A stretch of 64,000 bases of DNA from Asterochloris sp. CNOR1. Lineage: Eukaryota; Chlorophyta; Trebouxiophyceae; Trebouxiales; Trebouxiaceae. The notes beneath the pieces were generated by a model that ran no database searches, was not told where the DNA came from, and saw only the letters and a program-made list of their open reading frames with translations. The stretch spans positions 2,480,001-2,544,000 of the forward strand of contig OZ017750.1 of assembly GCA_963969365.1 (NCBI GenBank). Reading direction: 5' to 3'. Positions 1 through 11,476 of this stretch are shown piece after piece; the first letter of the stretch is position 1; each line of letters begins with the position of its first letter. The position numbers and the translations under genes were made by a program.

Positions 1-371
1 GCAGCCTTGTCCTGCATTGGTATGGCATTGCCAGTAGTCAGACGCTGCCTGACTGCCTGATGGTGCCCAACCTGTGGGGGATCATCTGGGAGACAGCACA
101 GCTGTTATGGATGCCCTGCTGACCAGCATTGACCTGACCCAAAGCTGTGCTCTCGTAGCAGATCAGTGGGCAGCCCAGCATGAGTTGTGGGTGCCATTCT
201 GGGGCCGAAAGCCTGAAGTGCAGGGCCTGAATGCCAGGAGAGATCCAGAATTGGCTGCCTGGGTGCCTGGACAGGAGCTGCAGATCCAGCTGACAGTGTG
301 CCTTGCCACATCTCACTGCTCCACCGCCCTGACTGAGACTGGAGGCTGAGCAAGGGTGGGGTCCCCTGCAG

Positions 372-758
372 GAGGGTCTGGCTGAGCCGCAGCAGTTTTG
401 TGACATCATGGTAACCGGCAGGCTGGAGGAGTTTCTGCAGCCAGGTCTGCGCAGCCAGAAGTACGCTGCAATCGAGCCCCAGCGCCTGGTCACTGTGCTA
501 GAGAAGTATAGGTGGGCAGCACTGTATGGGCTTCTTGCCAGTGCCAAAAGTTGTTTTGTTGTGCTGGGTCTGCAAACCCCTGTCACCAGCATACTTGCTG
601 CAGGGAGGTAGGGGACAAGGCTTCATACACTGGGCACCACCCCTTTGGCAAAAGCAGACAGCCAGCAGTGAGTATGATGCAGGCAACTGCAACATATTGC
701 ATCTCATCTTGCCCTCAGATGTGCTGAGGCTGACCATGCTGTCTGCAGAGCTTTCTGA
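372..758 (+). CDS. 3' end of a possible exocyst SEC15-like gene (partial)
   Basis: Two exons at the left edge read as the end of a plus-strand gene: 372-511, entered from a CCCCTGCAG acceptor, and 683-758, ending in TGA. The donor is TATAG|GTGGGC and the phases agree (2 nt + 1 nt). An alternative acceptor at 718 would shorten the last exon in the same frame. The first exon encodes a segment with QQFCDIMVTGRLEEFL, KYAAIEPQRL and VLEKYR. This resembles the C-terminal pattern of exocyst SEC15/EXOC6 (a KY..x.P..x..LLEK stretch), which tethers secretory vesicles at the plasma membrane, but I matched it only from memory. The rest of the gene would lie left of the window; I could not place upstream exons in 1-371. 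It converges on the RIOK1 gene 183 bp away. Confidence 0.33.
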
Positions 759-940
759 AGAAGAGAGCTGTTGATACAGTGGCTGTCAAGCTCCGTGTGC
801 AATTCAAACTGGAATGATGTCAAATCCTGCCAGCCCACCAATTGTGGCCCCAACTTTTGAAACCAGTAATGCAGGGCAGAGCAATGAAAGTGGGCATTGG
901 CATCTCAGTTGTCCTCAGTTGTGTGATGACCTGCCAAGCC

Positions 941-3900
941 TCACTTGTGTTGCTTGCCCTTCTTTTCAGCCTTTTTCTTAACTTTCTTGGGGGTCTTGGT
1001 CATGCGTCGCTGCCTCTTTTCTTCCTTGACACATTTTTTGTGAGCTTTGCGCTGCTGTTGGCGTTGCTCGTGGCTCGGTGGTTGCCCCTTGTCTGCTGAG
1101 CCAGCCTCATCCACATCTGTGCAGCTGCTGGCCGCGCTGTCTGAGCCATCCTCTGAGTCCTCAGCCCCAGAATCCGACTCGGGAGCGTGCTGCTGATTTG
1201 CAGGCTGCCGCTCCTGAGCTGTCTCCGCAATGGCAGGATACAGCCGAGCACCTGACATATCTGCCTTCATGCCAGTGATGCCCTGATAATAGATACCCTC
1301 AGAATCTCCGCCGCCGGCTGCAGCAGAAAGCAGTTCAATATAGCGAAGGTGACATGCTAATGGGCGGGTAGGAAAGGTTGCCTAGTGGCAATAGGGAGCA
1401 TCAGCGGCGACTGCTGCCATGCTACAGCTGCCAGCAGATTGAGCATGCTGCCAAACATGGCATGCTTGCATGATGCTCCCCTTCTCTGAGTAGGTCTTGG
1501 CCTTTGCAACAGGCAGCAGGAAGCACTTGCAGCAGCTTCTGCCATGCTGGAAGTGTTTTGTGGCTGCTAGATCGGGGAGCGCCTGCTGCAAGGCAGCGTC
1601 TGCCTGAAACCTGGGCATGCCACAACCTGTGCCTCAGCAGGCAACATCAGCACAAGCTCAGACAATGCTGGGTACAGTCAGCAACTCCTTGGTAGTTGCA
1701 GCAAATTAGGCCTGCTGACAGTTGCTGCGTCAAGACAAAGAGGCGCACTGGTTCCCCACCTTGCAGCCTATCGTGGTGCTCCTCGTAATCTGTCACCTCC
1801 TCTAGCCTCCGGGGGATGTAGGATGCGGAGAACACACGATCGTTAGTGTCCTGGGCCTCCCCATACTCCTTGGTGACTGGGCGACTGCATGCCAACAGAG
1901 TAAGCACTGTCCCACACCTTTTGACAATTCATGCTTGGTGCGGCATATCGCTGCATGCACAACCAGGCAACCTGCACAGCTCCCAGCTGCATATACATGG
2001 ACGGCGAGGGTAAGCAGGCAGCTGGAGATGCATTCCCTGTGCCGCCATGGAGTGGCAGAGATGCACCCGATGCTGCTGCACAACATTGTGCTCGTAAGCA
2101 CTTGTCCCACTATCATCCCTGTGTGCAAGAGCGTCTCAATGAGGACATGACAGGCAGCACAGAGGCCAAACAAAGGTGTCCACAGCACTGTCAGAAGTGT
2201 GAGCTGGGCTGCTGGCATGAAAGTAGATAAGGGTTGCTCCACAGCCGATACCGCACAACTTCCAGCTGGATGAGGCCCGGTGGTGCAAAGGCTGCTGCTG
2301 CCCCCTGTCACAAACATGACGGACATTGAGCCCACCTGCTGCAGTTCACTAATCACGACCTGGCTGCTGTCAAGGACGCTCAGGGGCATCTAAAGTCCCA
2401 GAAAAGATCTACTACAACCCCAATGGGCCCACCTGGAGGCCACCTCTTGCAGCTGGCCACTAGTGGGGCTTCCTAAGGACAAGTGGGTTGCCTTGTGCAG
2501 GTGATCCCTGGGGCAGCACTTTTCATCACAGGGCGCACCTGGAGGCTACCTCCTGCAGCTGCTCCAGCGCCTCTGCCAGGTTCCCAGCGTGGATGCTGGG
2601 GTCCACAGCGAAGTCAAACAGCTCGCGTGTGGTCAACGTGGCAATGCCGGCGCGGCGGAAGAAGGCGTTGACGTGGGTGGCATCCTCGCGCAGGAATTCC
2701 AGCGCGTGGGGGTGGTCCAGGTCCACCGCCTGGCTCACGTCAATGATCCACAGCTCACCCTGCAGAAGGCCACTGGGATTTGGCGATTGCACCCGAGGTT
2801 GCCTGAGACTAATGGTCCACAGCTCAACTTGCAGGGGAAAGGGCGCGGCAGGGGCAAAGCCAGCCCATTTACACTGGAGGTCCCTGAAGCTTGGCTGACG
2901 GCAATCAATCCCATACAGGAGAACTGGCAGCACCAAGGATGCAGACGCTGATGTGAACACTGTCCAGCCAGCGAGTACCTGGCCTGGCCAAATCTAGCGT
3001 CAGTGAGGGTCCTGCTGCCTGGGTGCCTGGCCACACCACACTACCATCCCCAACAGCAGCATGACCCAGACGGTGATAGCTTGTCAAGTGCTCATGTAGC
3101 CATAGCTGGCACAGCATGCAAGGGCTGGCAGGCAGCTGCCCAGGAGCTGCAGCCTGCTGCCTGAGCTGCAACTGCCTGAGCAGGCCTGACTTGCCCTGCC
3201 TGACAGCGTGCTGCAGTACTAAGTGTGGCAGCATGTACAACAGATTTGCTGCAGCTGCGCCGGCGTTTTGCAGCTGCGTTGGCCCTTAGCAACCAGTGGC
3301 CAGATATCCTGAGTGACATCTTGAGTGACATGGTGCAGCCTCGGTAATGGTGGGCAGTCTGCCTCAAAATTGAATCAACACGTCGTGCACCACCAGGCCC
3401 CACCTCATGCACCAGGATGTTGTACTCGCTTAGGTCGGCATGCACCAGACGGCACTCCTGGTACAGTGTGCGGATGAGGAGGACCATGTCGGTGTACATA
3501 CTGCGCAGCTGCTGCAGGGGGATGTTGGCATCCTGTAGGCAGGCAGGGAGTGTTAAGGCCGCTGCCGCTGAGTGACCTAAGGCAGGCGGGGACATGGCCC
3601 AGAATCTGCAGCTGGCATCAGAGTCCTGCCTTGCCACCCCTGGTCTCAACCCAAGGTCCACTGACAGTCAGTATGCAGCCATAAATAGGCCAGGAGGTGC
3701 CTGAGCAAATCAGCCAGCCCGCCCCGCAGGGCACTGAACCAGCCTGACGCATACATGGTGCTGAAGAATTGTCAGCACAACTCAAAAAAGACAGGCACTC
3801 ATCTCAAGGGCACGGGCTGCCTGACTCTCAGCCCCCATGAAGTCCATGACCAGGACAGGCATGCATGCAGAGAGGTGGTGGCTTGCCCGAGCACCCGTTT

Positions 3901-6193
3901 TGACCTGCCATGCCGCCTTGCTGTCAGCCCTGGCAAAGCCCTGCCCAGGCCGCACCTCCCCATCAGACGGTGCTGAACCATGTCACTTACACCAGGCACC
4001 CACCTTGAGCCGTGGGGCTGCCCGACCGTCAGCCCCAACGAAATCCATGACAAGGACGTGCATGCGCAGCTGCACAGGGCGGGGGCAGCGAATGCCGGCC
4101 GTGTGCAGGCGCATCAGGTTTCTCATCTCCTTCTCGGCCCAGCTCTTGACCATCTTGCGGGGGTTACTCTTGCAGAACCCGGTCTTGAAGCGGTAGTCCC
4201 CCGTCACATACCTGCAAGAGCCACATCGGGTGTCAACATGCTGCTCGCTCTTGCAGCACCCAGCTCACAGCAGCAGTGGGATAGCACACACCTGAAGGCT
4301 GGAGGGTGTGGCGCATGACTGCTGTGTATGAGGTGGGGACAACGCTGATGCAGCCCTGGCAACACATGTCCCTGCCAGCAACTCGTTGGTGTTCGCAGGC
4401 TGCTGGGCCGGGAGGTGCACAGCCTTGATGCAGCAAGGGCATTGCATCCAGGCCCTGGCAGCTTCGTGGACCACCTGTCCCAGCCTGCCACACAGCAGGG
4501 CGCCCCGCCCATGTGGAAGCTGCTTTGCTCTCTGGCAGGTACAGCCAGACCCAGTTGCAGTGAGACGCACTACCTTCAGTCTGGATGTGCACCTGCCCCC
4601 CTTGCACGTCTTTGTGTTTTTTGCAGCCTGGGCCCACCTGTCCCTGTCCTTAAAGACAAGGATAGACGTCTTGTAGACCTTGATGGCCAGGTCAGTCCCG
4701 TCAGAGGTGCAGGCGTGGTACACATTGGCCTCCTTGCCGGTGGAGATGCAGCCGTTGATTTCACTGAAGACGCCACTGTTCAGCATCTTGAAGAGCACCT
4801 GCAAGTCACAGGTGGTCTTAAGAGGGCTGGGAAGTTGAGGTGGCATGCACTACACAGCCGGCAGGCATGGACAGATGTCAGGGCTGCCTTGTGCACTCAG
4901 CACGAGGTCCGACGCCACAGGCCCCACTGACACCCAGAGGCAGCCAGCAGTGCCCCGACATGTGCGTCTGCGGGTTGAGCCTCCGCGCGGCGATGGCATG
5001 GTGCTCCCCCAATGCAGCAAGCGCACGCCCACGGCCAGACAGCAGTGCAGGGCCCAACATGCTGCACTGTAGTGCCCACAGCCATCTAAGACCACAGACA
5101 CCACCATCACGGCAGGACAATGCGGCACCCACCATGCGCGTCCGCGGGTCCAATACTTGCTCTGCAGTGGCCCGGTCACTCTTGTCTCGCCGCGTGACGA
5201 ACCCCCCACCCAGCTGACGGTGGGAGCTGACCCGCATCGAGGTCATGACAGAGGAGTCCATGTTGCGCTGCTCCTGGAAGTGGTCCCGGTAGTCCTCTGC
5301 CAAGCCATGCAGACGCCGATCGAGGCCCTGCAGGGTGAAGGATGTTGCTTGCAATAACTCAGCGAAGAGACACACAACTGGATGGCTTACATGGTCGACA
5401 AGCATGCACAGCCAGACACTGCGGGTAGGCAGGGCAAGGGTCTGGCAGGGGTTTGCAGCTGTTGCCAGACAGGCAGGCGCAGGTGCAAGTCTCACAAGCA
5501 GAGGGAAATTACTTGTTTATCCCTGCCTGACATCCTGCCGAGCAGCTGGAAGGCAGGGGTGCTGCACCCTGTGTTGTTGAGAACCAAAGTGTGCTGCATG
5601 CGAGCTGGAGCTGCATAGGTCGAGCTCACGGCACCACAAAGAAGTGGCGGGTGCCTTGGCGGTGTGCCTTGGCGGTGTGCTTCAGCAGGTTCATGGCCTG
5701 ACCTGCTTATTGGCCGGCTGCAGAGCCTTGGCATGGTTGATGCCGCTGGCCTGCTGCGGGTTTGCCTGCCGCTGGCCCCCTGAGCTCCCAGCCAGGGCTC
5801 CTGCTGCTCTACGTTCGGCCAGCACTGCAGCTGGATGGGAGTCTCACTATGCAGCCAGCTGCCTGGCTGTGGCAGACTGATTCGCTGCACCATGGGCAGA
5901 CAGCATCAACTCAAAGAAAAGCTCGTCACCAGCTGGAGCATGCCGCCCCCAACAACTTGCTGACCTTCTTCCAACTCCGCCAAATCCTCATCATCCTCAC
6001 TCTCGGTGCAGTCCTCCTCGCTCCAAGGTTGCTCTGTGTGGGCCTGCTCAGCCAGCTGTGATGCCTGTGCTGGCTGTACCGTCTGTGCTGCCATTTCATC
6101 ACCTGCCTGCTCTAAAAGCTCAGTCTCAATGTCTGAGTCCTCCTCAAACTTTGCTGCCAGCTCCTCAGTGCTCACTTCCGCTGCGGTGCCCAT
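941..6193 (-). CDS. RIOK1: RIO1-type atypical serine kinase/ATPase (RIOK1), 8 exons
   Basis: Exons on the minus strand: 6193-5930, 5327-5133, 4798-4638, 4211-4004, 3532-3404, 2759-2539, 1884-1760, 1317-941 (about 559 aa; the family is usually 500-570). RIO1 acts in the cytoplasm in late 40S ribosomal subunit maturation. The protein runs from an acidic N-terminus through [15 protein letters not shown], the ATP loop [11 protein letters not shown], catalytic Lys in LAIKVYK (about residue 193), the catalytic loop [10 protein letters not shown] (Asp about 309), and the metal-binding Asp in [15 protein letters not shown] (about 326). It ends in an acidic-then-basic tail with [16 protein letters not shown], typical of RIO1 rather than RIO2. 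All internal phases agree. The exon 1 donor (5930, or 5965 with an extra unseen exon) is the least certain point. Introns after exons 4, 5 and 6 hold degraded copies of exon edges. It is divergent from eRF1. Confidence 0.93.
2328..2460 (-). repeat. echoes of RIOK1 exon 6 3' end with donor
   Basis: Plus-strand CACCTGGAGGCTACCTCCTG plus CAGCTG at 2536 (exon end) is matched at 2430 by CACCTGGAGGCCACCTCTTG plus CAGCTG, 106 nt away and with donor GT intact. A weaker third trace (CCCACCTGCTGCAG) lies near 2332. Confidence 0.85.
2808..2838 (-). repeat. echo of RIOK1 exon 6 5' end in the preceding intron
   Basis: AATGATCCACAGCTCACCCT then GCAG at the exon start (2742) is matched at 2811 by AATGGTCCACAGCTCAACTT then GCAG, 69 nt away. 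In the copy, the acceptor reads TGCAAG on the gene strand. Confidence 0.85.
3783..3960 (-). repeat. two echoes of RIOK1 exon 4 3' end
   Basis: The exon end coding [17 protein letters not shown] is echoed near 3796-3872, which on the minus strand still reads [18 protein letters not shown] weaker copy lies near 3895-3960. In the first echo the donor GT has become AT. Confidence 0.85.
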
Positions 6194-6407
6194 GTTGAGC
6201 CAGCCAGCCTTTTTGTGCTGCTACAGCCCCTGTTGCCTGGGATCCAAAGGTTACGCTTGAAAACATTGACTTGAACTCGAACGATCAACGCACCCAAAGC
6301 GGCTGAGTATCACCTCCCAGCCTCAAGAAGCCAACAACCTCACCTGTGCCGCTCACACTTGTAGCGTCCGGGGGAAGAGGCCTGAGCTGAGCCCCGGAGT
6401 CTCCACC
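6194..6407. promoter_or_regulatory. shared promoter region between RIOK1 and eRF1
   Basis: Only 214 bp separate the two divergent start codons, so both 5' UTRs and core promoters must lie here unless untranslated exons exist. I see no clear TATA box. Pairing a 40S maturation kinase with the termination factor suggests joint expression with the translation machinery, but this is inference from layout alone. Confidence 0.6.
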
Positions 6408-9400
6408 ATGGTGGAGGACAAGGGCCAGGGCTCTGGGGATGGTGAAAGTCAGGTGGAGATCTGGAAGATTAAGCGGGTGAGAGACCGTGCAATGTGGAAG
6501 CTGCTGCCCATGTGCAGGCTGCTGGCGGTCAGTCTGCGACGCCTGTTGTTTGCTGCAGCTTATCAAAGCCTTGGAGGAAGCTCGCGGCAATGGCACGTCC
6601 ATGATCAGCCTTATCATGCCTCCCAAGGATCAGGTGAGGCAAGGTTTGACGCACTGCCCAAGTGCTTTGCAGCAGCAGTCTGCACATAGTTTACCGCATG
6701 AGCTACTGCTGCCTCCAGCAGATGTGTGGCAAAGCATGCGACAATGCTGCAGGTAGCACGTGTGCAAAAAATGCTTGGCGATGAATTTGGAACAGCTTCT
6801 AACATCAAGTCCAGGGTGAACAGGCAGTCCGTGCTGGGAGCCATCACCTCGGCACAGCAGAGACTCAAATTGTACAACAAGGTCAGCGTGGACAAAAGAT
6901 GGCAAGGTCCGGCGGCTTCCAAGCACTGTGAATGGGACAGCTGTCCGCCCAGAAGCCAGCTTGCTGCTTTACCTGAATAGTTGCCTAGCTTGCTTGCAGC
7001 GCCAATACTTGGCAGGCAATGGCCAGAGGGGCAGTTGCTGTTGCTGTTGGGCACTGCCTGAGAGCTTCATCTGGAGCGTTCACACAGCCATTTCTGGACT
7101 GGCTGTGGCTGCTAGAGGTAGCACAGCAGCTGTTGTTGAGGGACTGACCTGGCCTCCACGACTGCAGAGTAGCCACGGTGCCTGGTGGATACTGTGTGGG
7201 CTATACTCACTTGCTCTCATCAGCATTGCTGGGCAGAAGACAGCCATTTCGCACTGCCTTCAGGTGGCCTTACTGCTGTCAGAACTTCGCTTCTGCTGTG
7301 CAGAATGGCCAGCCAGGCGCCTGCAGTATTGGCAAGCTTTCCCAGCCTCCAGTGGGCCGTGGCAGCCTGCCCTGTCTGCAGGTGTTTCCCTAGTGGCATG
7401 TGGTCTTTACATATGGTTTGTTCTTGCCACTTGCTTTCAACTACTCTCATACAGTCCTGCCCTGTCTGCAGGTGCCCCCCAATGGCCTAGTGGTTTACAC
7501 AGGCACAATTCTGACTGACGATGGCAAGGAAAAGAAGGTCAACATCGATTTCGAGCCCTTCAAGCCCATCAACACCTCGCTGTACCTTTGTGACAATAAA
7601 TTTCACACTGAAGCTCTCAGCGAGTTGCTGGAATCTGACCAGAAGTGAGTTGTCTGCTGCATTTGCTCAGCATGTCAGGCAAGGAGCTCATCAGGGCTGC
7701 AGCCAACTTTCTTTCAGGACCTCAAGCAGCTATTGCAAAGACTGCCGTTATCATCTGATGCAAAGGGTGCCCCTGGGAAGGCTTATGTGGGAGGCCCGTC
7801 CTACATCATGCTGCTAATTGTGCTGTTGCAGCTGCAGGAGCCCCTTTAAAATTGTCACCTGCAGTGGGCTGTTGCAATCGTGCTGCACATGCAGACCTTG
7901 CTGTTTGTGCCTGCAGGTACGGCTTCATTGTGATGGACGGCAGTGGGTCCCTCTTTGGCACACTGTCTGGCAACACCCGTGAGGTGATGCACAAGTTCAC
8001 AGTCGACCTCCCCAAGAAACACGGACGTGGTGGGCAGTCCGCCCTGCGTTTTGCGCGGCTGCGGATGGAGAAGCGTCACAACTATGTTCGCAAGGTGGGA
8101 TGGTTTTGGGTGGATGAGCAGGCTGTGCTGCAGTGGAAATTGGAGTGCAGGAGGTCCAGGCACCTGCCATGCTCAGCCTCTCAGCCATACATAGGGCCAT
8201 CACAGGGTGCAGTCTTGGGGCGCCTTTTTACCCTCAAGTTTAAGCCAGGTACCCAGCGTGCTCAGCTTGCACACCTGCAGCTTGCTTGTGATTTGCCACC
8301 TGATACTACTCCCTGATACTACTCCCTGATACTACTCTGATGACTGCTTCAAGCACTGGACTCAGGAATTTTCTTCAGGATGCTACCACAGCATGTCAAG
8401 GCATCCTGTGGGTTCCACTACTGGCCGCCTACAGAGCGGCCAATCTGCAGCAGACAGCCTTCCCAAAGCATTGAAGCTGCTGCGCAGATCACAGAGACTC
8501 CATTGCAGTCCTTCATCAACGCTGACATTGCATGTGGGCATCCAGCCGACAATGCCCTGCAGCATCAGCGCTTTCGCCACGCGATTTTCCTGCTGTGCAG
8601 GTGGCAGAGACTGCAGTGCAGTTTTTCATTTCAGCAGACAAAGTCAATGTGGCAGGCCTCGTGCTGGCGGGGTCTGCAGATTTCAAGACAGAGCTCAGCC
8701 AGTCAGACATGTTTGACCAGCGGCTGCAAGCTGCCATCCTGGCGGTTGTAGATGTATCATACGGTGAGCCATGTCTGTGCATGTCCAAGAGAAGCCTGTC
8801 CTGAGCAGTTTGTCAATGACAGGGCCTCACCCTGCCAAGGGTGAACCCCTAGGAGCGCAGATCAAAGGTGTGCATCACATCAGTCTGCAAGCTCACACTT
8901 TTACAGGTGGCTTGTGATGTGGTCTATGCTGTAACGTCATACTGGTCTGCATCTCCATGGTTCAAAGGCGGCTTTTGATCTGGTCACGACTCAGCCAGCC
9001 ACATAGCATGCCTGCACCAGTCTGGCAGGGCGGTTGGAACAGATCGTACATCCTGGGCTCCTCTGCACATGTTGGATCGCATGTGTTGCAGTAGCGCAGA
9101 CTGCAAAAGCCGATGCCCAGTAGGCACACTTCCAGCTTCTGGGTGCCTTTACCAATTTCCTGCCGACATGTGGCAGCAGATTAAATGGCGGCCACCCAAG
9201 AATGAAGGACCCTTCGCACAGGGATCAGCTCTGGCTCTGCCCGCTGGTCCCCTCAATGAGCGGTCTGACATCTGCTGGACCTTGCCCCCAGGCCACAGGA
9301 CAGTTTCTATCTCAGCCATGCAGCTGTCTTGACTGCTCACTACTGAAGACCTTGAGGTTCAAGGAGCGCCAGAACCAGGCAGCGGGGTAAAGATGAACAC

Positions 9401-10855
9401 CTTGCTGGGAGGTGCAGTTTACAGGACCAGCATGAGGGCTGAGCTCTTGTGATTTTCATGGGGCGTTACTGCTCTGCAGGCGGTGAGAATGGGTTCAACC
9501 AGGCCATCGAGCTGTCCGCTGACACCCTGGCAAACGTAAAGTTTGTGCAGGAGAAGCGCCTCATCAGCAAATTCTTTGATGAGATCAGCCAGGTCAGGCT
9601 CCTGATTTGCCAGTCCATGCAGTTGGCGCTGCATGCCAGGCAAGAGCTGTGCGTGGTAAGTACCGTCGGCGCGGTGGTCTATCTTGCCGCATGCTGGCAC
9701 ACCCTGTTGCCGGGGTCTCGCTGAGCTGGGGTAATGTCCCTGCCTCATGCCTTTTGCTTCTGTAATGTCCAGTGCAGTTCGCCCGCCAGCGTGCTGTAAG
9801 CATGTTCCCAATGGTGCAAGCATGTGCTGCAGGATACTGGCAAGTACGTCTTTGGCGTGGCAGACACCCTGACATGCTTGGATATGGGTGCTGTGGAGAC
9901 GCTGGTGGTCTGGGAGGACCTGCAGGTGTACAGATATGAGCTGATGAACACTGTTTCAGGTGAGGAGCTGCAGCTTTCAACATCCTCAGCAGCTGTGGGG
10001 GACAGCTGCAAATGACCATGGCACTCATGTGCCACGGCTCACGCTCCAGTTGTGCATCATCCAGCTGGTCAATTTACAGCACCTAAAGCAGGCTGGAAGC
10101 TTGCCTGCAGGTGTAGGAGTGGAGCCTGCTGTGCACAGCAACACACTGCTGCATTCTGCAGCCCTGACATGAGGCCTGCTATGCACCCTTCAGGCGACAT
10201 GGAGGTCAAGCACTTGAATAAGGAGCAGGAGACCAATGACAGCCACTTCAAAGACAAGGACGGCACTCTCTTGGAGGTCAAGGAAAAGACGTCGCTGCTG
10301 GAGTGGCTGGCCAACAACTACAGAAAGTTTGGCTGCGCTCTGGAGTTCGTCAGCAACAAGTAAGGCGCAGACCCCTGCCCGCTTTTGCCAGGCGTGGGTT
10401 GGTCTTCAGGCCTTGCGCTCGAGAATGTTGCAGTGACCTGTGCCTCATTGGGATCTGCCAGCGAGAGCTTGCTGAGGCCCCTGGCCTGCGCAATGTAGCC
10501 CAACGTATGCTCTGGGACAGCTGCACCCAGTTCGTGCTTTGTCTGTGGTGCAGCCATGCTGGGCCATCTCTCATGAAGTGTCCCAGCATGGCATTTGTCA
10601 TGTGCACTTTGTCATGGCAGGCATGATATCCGTGACACAAGAGGCAAATGGCATAACTTCATGACACTGGGGTGAATGGCATGACTGGACTCACATTGTG
10701 ACATGGCTTGCACTGGATGCAGGTCCCAGGAGGGCAGCCAGTTCTGCAGAGGTTTTGGAGGAATTGGTGGCCTCCTGAGATATGCAGTTGACTTGTCCGA
10801 GTTCGAGGTTCAGGACGAGCCTGATGCAGAGTGGGACAGTGACGAGGATATCTGA
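6408..10855 (+). CDS. ETF1: eukaryotic peptide chain release factor eRF1, 10 exons
   Basis: Exons: 6408-6476, 6559-6633, 6753-6881, 7472-7644, 7917-8094, 8601-8763, 9480-9592, 9833-9959, 10194-10359, 10723-10855; every phase agrees and the product is 441 aa, against about 437 usually. eRF1 reads all three stop codons in the ribosomal A site and triggers release of the finished protein together with the GTPase eRF3. Visible signatures: the stop-decoding NIKS motif (residues 65-68) and YLCDNKF (129-135), the peptidyl-release GGQ motif in [10 protein letters not shown] (187-189), and the C-terminal eRF3-binding domain with [19 protein letters not shown]. The tail is acidic ([10 protein letters not shown]). 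Between the conserved blocks near residue 350 the minidomain looks slightly divergent. NIKS and YxCxxxF are intact, so standard stop-codon decoding is expected. Intron 3 holds a copy of the exon 4 acceptor, and intron 5 a 13-bp triple repeat. Confidence 0.97.
7366..7412 (+). repeat. echo of eRF1 exon 4 acceptor inside intron 3
   Basis: Nineteen bases, CCTGCCCTGTCTGCAGGTG, occur at 7366-7384 and again at the true acceptor, 7456-7474, 90 nt apart. The following bases stay similar but degraded (a stop codon follows in frame in the copy). Confidence 0.8.
8299..8337 (+). repeat. 3 x 13-bp perfect tandem repeat in eRF1 intron 5
   Basis: The unit CCTGATACTACTC is present three times without change at 8299, 8312 and 8325. 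It lies far from both splice sites and is probably a simple minisatellite. Confidence 0.95.
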
Positions 10856-11476
10856 ACTGAATGTTAATTCCTGATCTGCCTTGAGCTTAGGCTGCCCACC
10901 TAAACAAACACGTGCACTCCAATGAAACCTGTTTGCAGACTTGGCTTGCCTGTGCCCTTCCCAGTTAGTTCCGTCTTGAGAAGCGCACTGGACAACAGGT
11001 TTCAGGTCGAGACGAGCAGGGACCACCAGCAAGCCATGTTTGACCACTAACAGTATCACCAACGCCCACGCTGCCTAGGCCGCGCCGCTGTACACACTGC
11101 ACGCGGGCATTTGTAGTACGTAGTATTGACTTGGCCGCGTCCCCAATTTGAGCGGAATTTCAGTAGTGGGCGAGCTCTTGACAAACTCATCATGCGAGTA
11201 CTGAGTACAGAGGTGAGGGTGCCTGGCTCTGAACAACTGGCCACCTCGACAAAATCACCAACCAGGCTGGGTGTACTACTTTGTTTGCAAGCCTGGCCTT
11301 CTCAACTTACACTCCCATGTGCAAAGCGCTGACAATGCTCTGCTGGCACTACAGACAACATTGAACCTTGTCAGCAATCAGAGTGAGTGTTCAACACTGA
11401 CATCACACTGAGCGTGGAGCAAGTGCAAGACTGTTCTGCGCAGCAGGTGCCAGCCACAGGGCCACTGCATCCAGCC
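10856..11476. other. intergenic: eRF1 3' region and F-box/LRR gene 5' region
   Basis: The two flanking genes point the same way. I find no convincing exon here. In-frame sequence continues open upstream of the chosen F-box start to about 11387 but has no ATG there. The segment should hold the eRF1 3' UTR and the F-box gene promoter and 5' UTR. Confidence 0.55.

Noticed and set aside
1-371. A plus-strand open frame at 74-349 as an upstream exon of the left-edge gene
   Set aside because: No recognisable motif and no clear splice sites linking it to the exon at 372; it may be chance.
1802-2389. Minus-strand open frame of 195 codons within RIOK1
   Set aside because: It has no family match and lies mainly in the intron between RIOK1 exons 6 and 7. 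The overlapping true exon 7 uses another frame.
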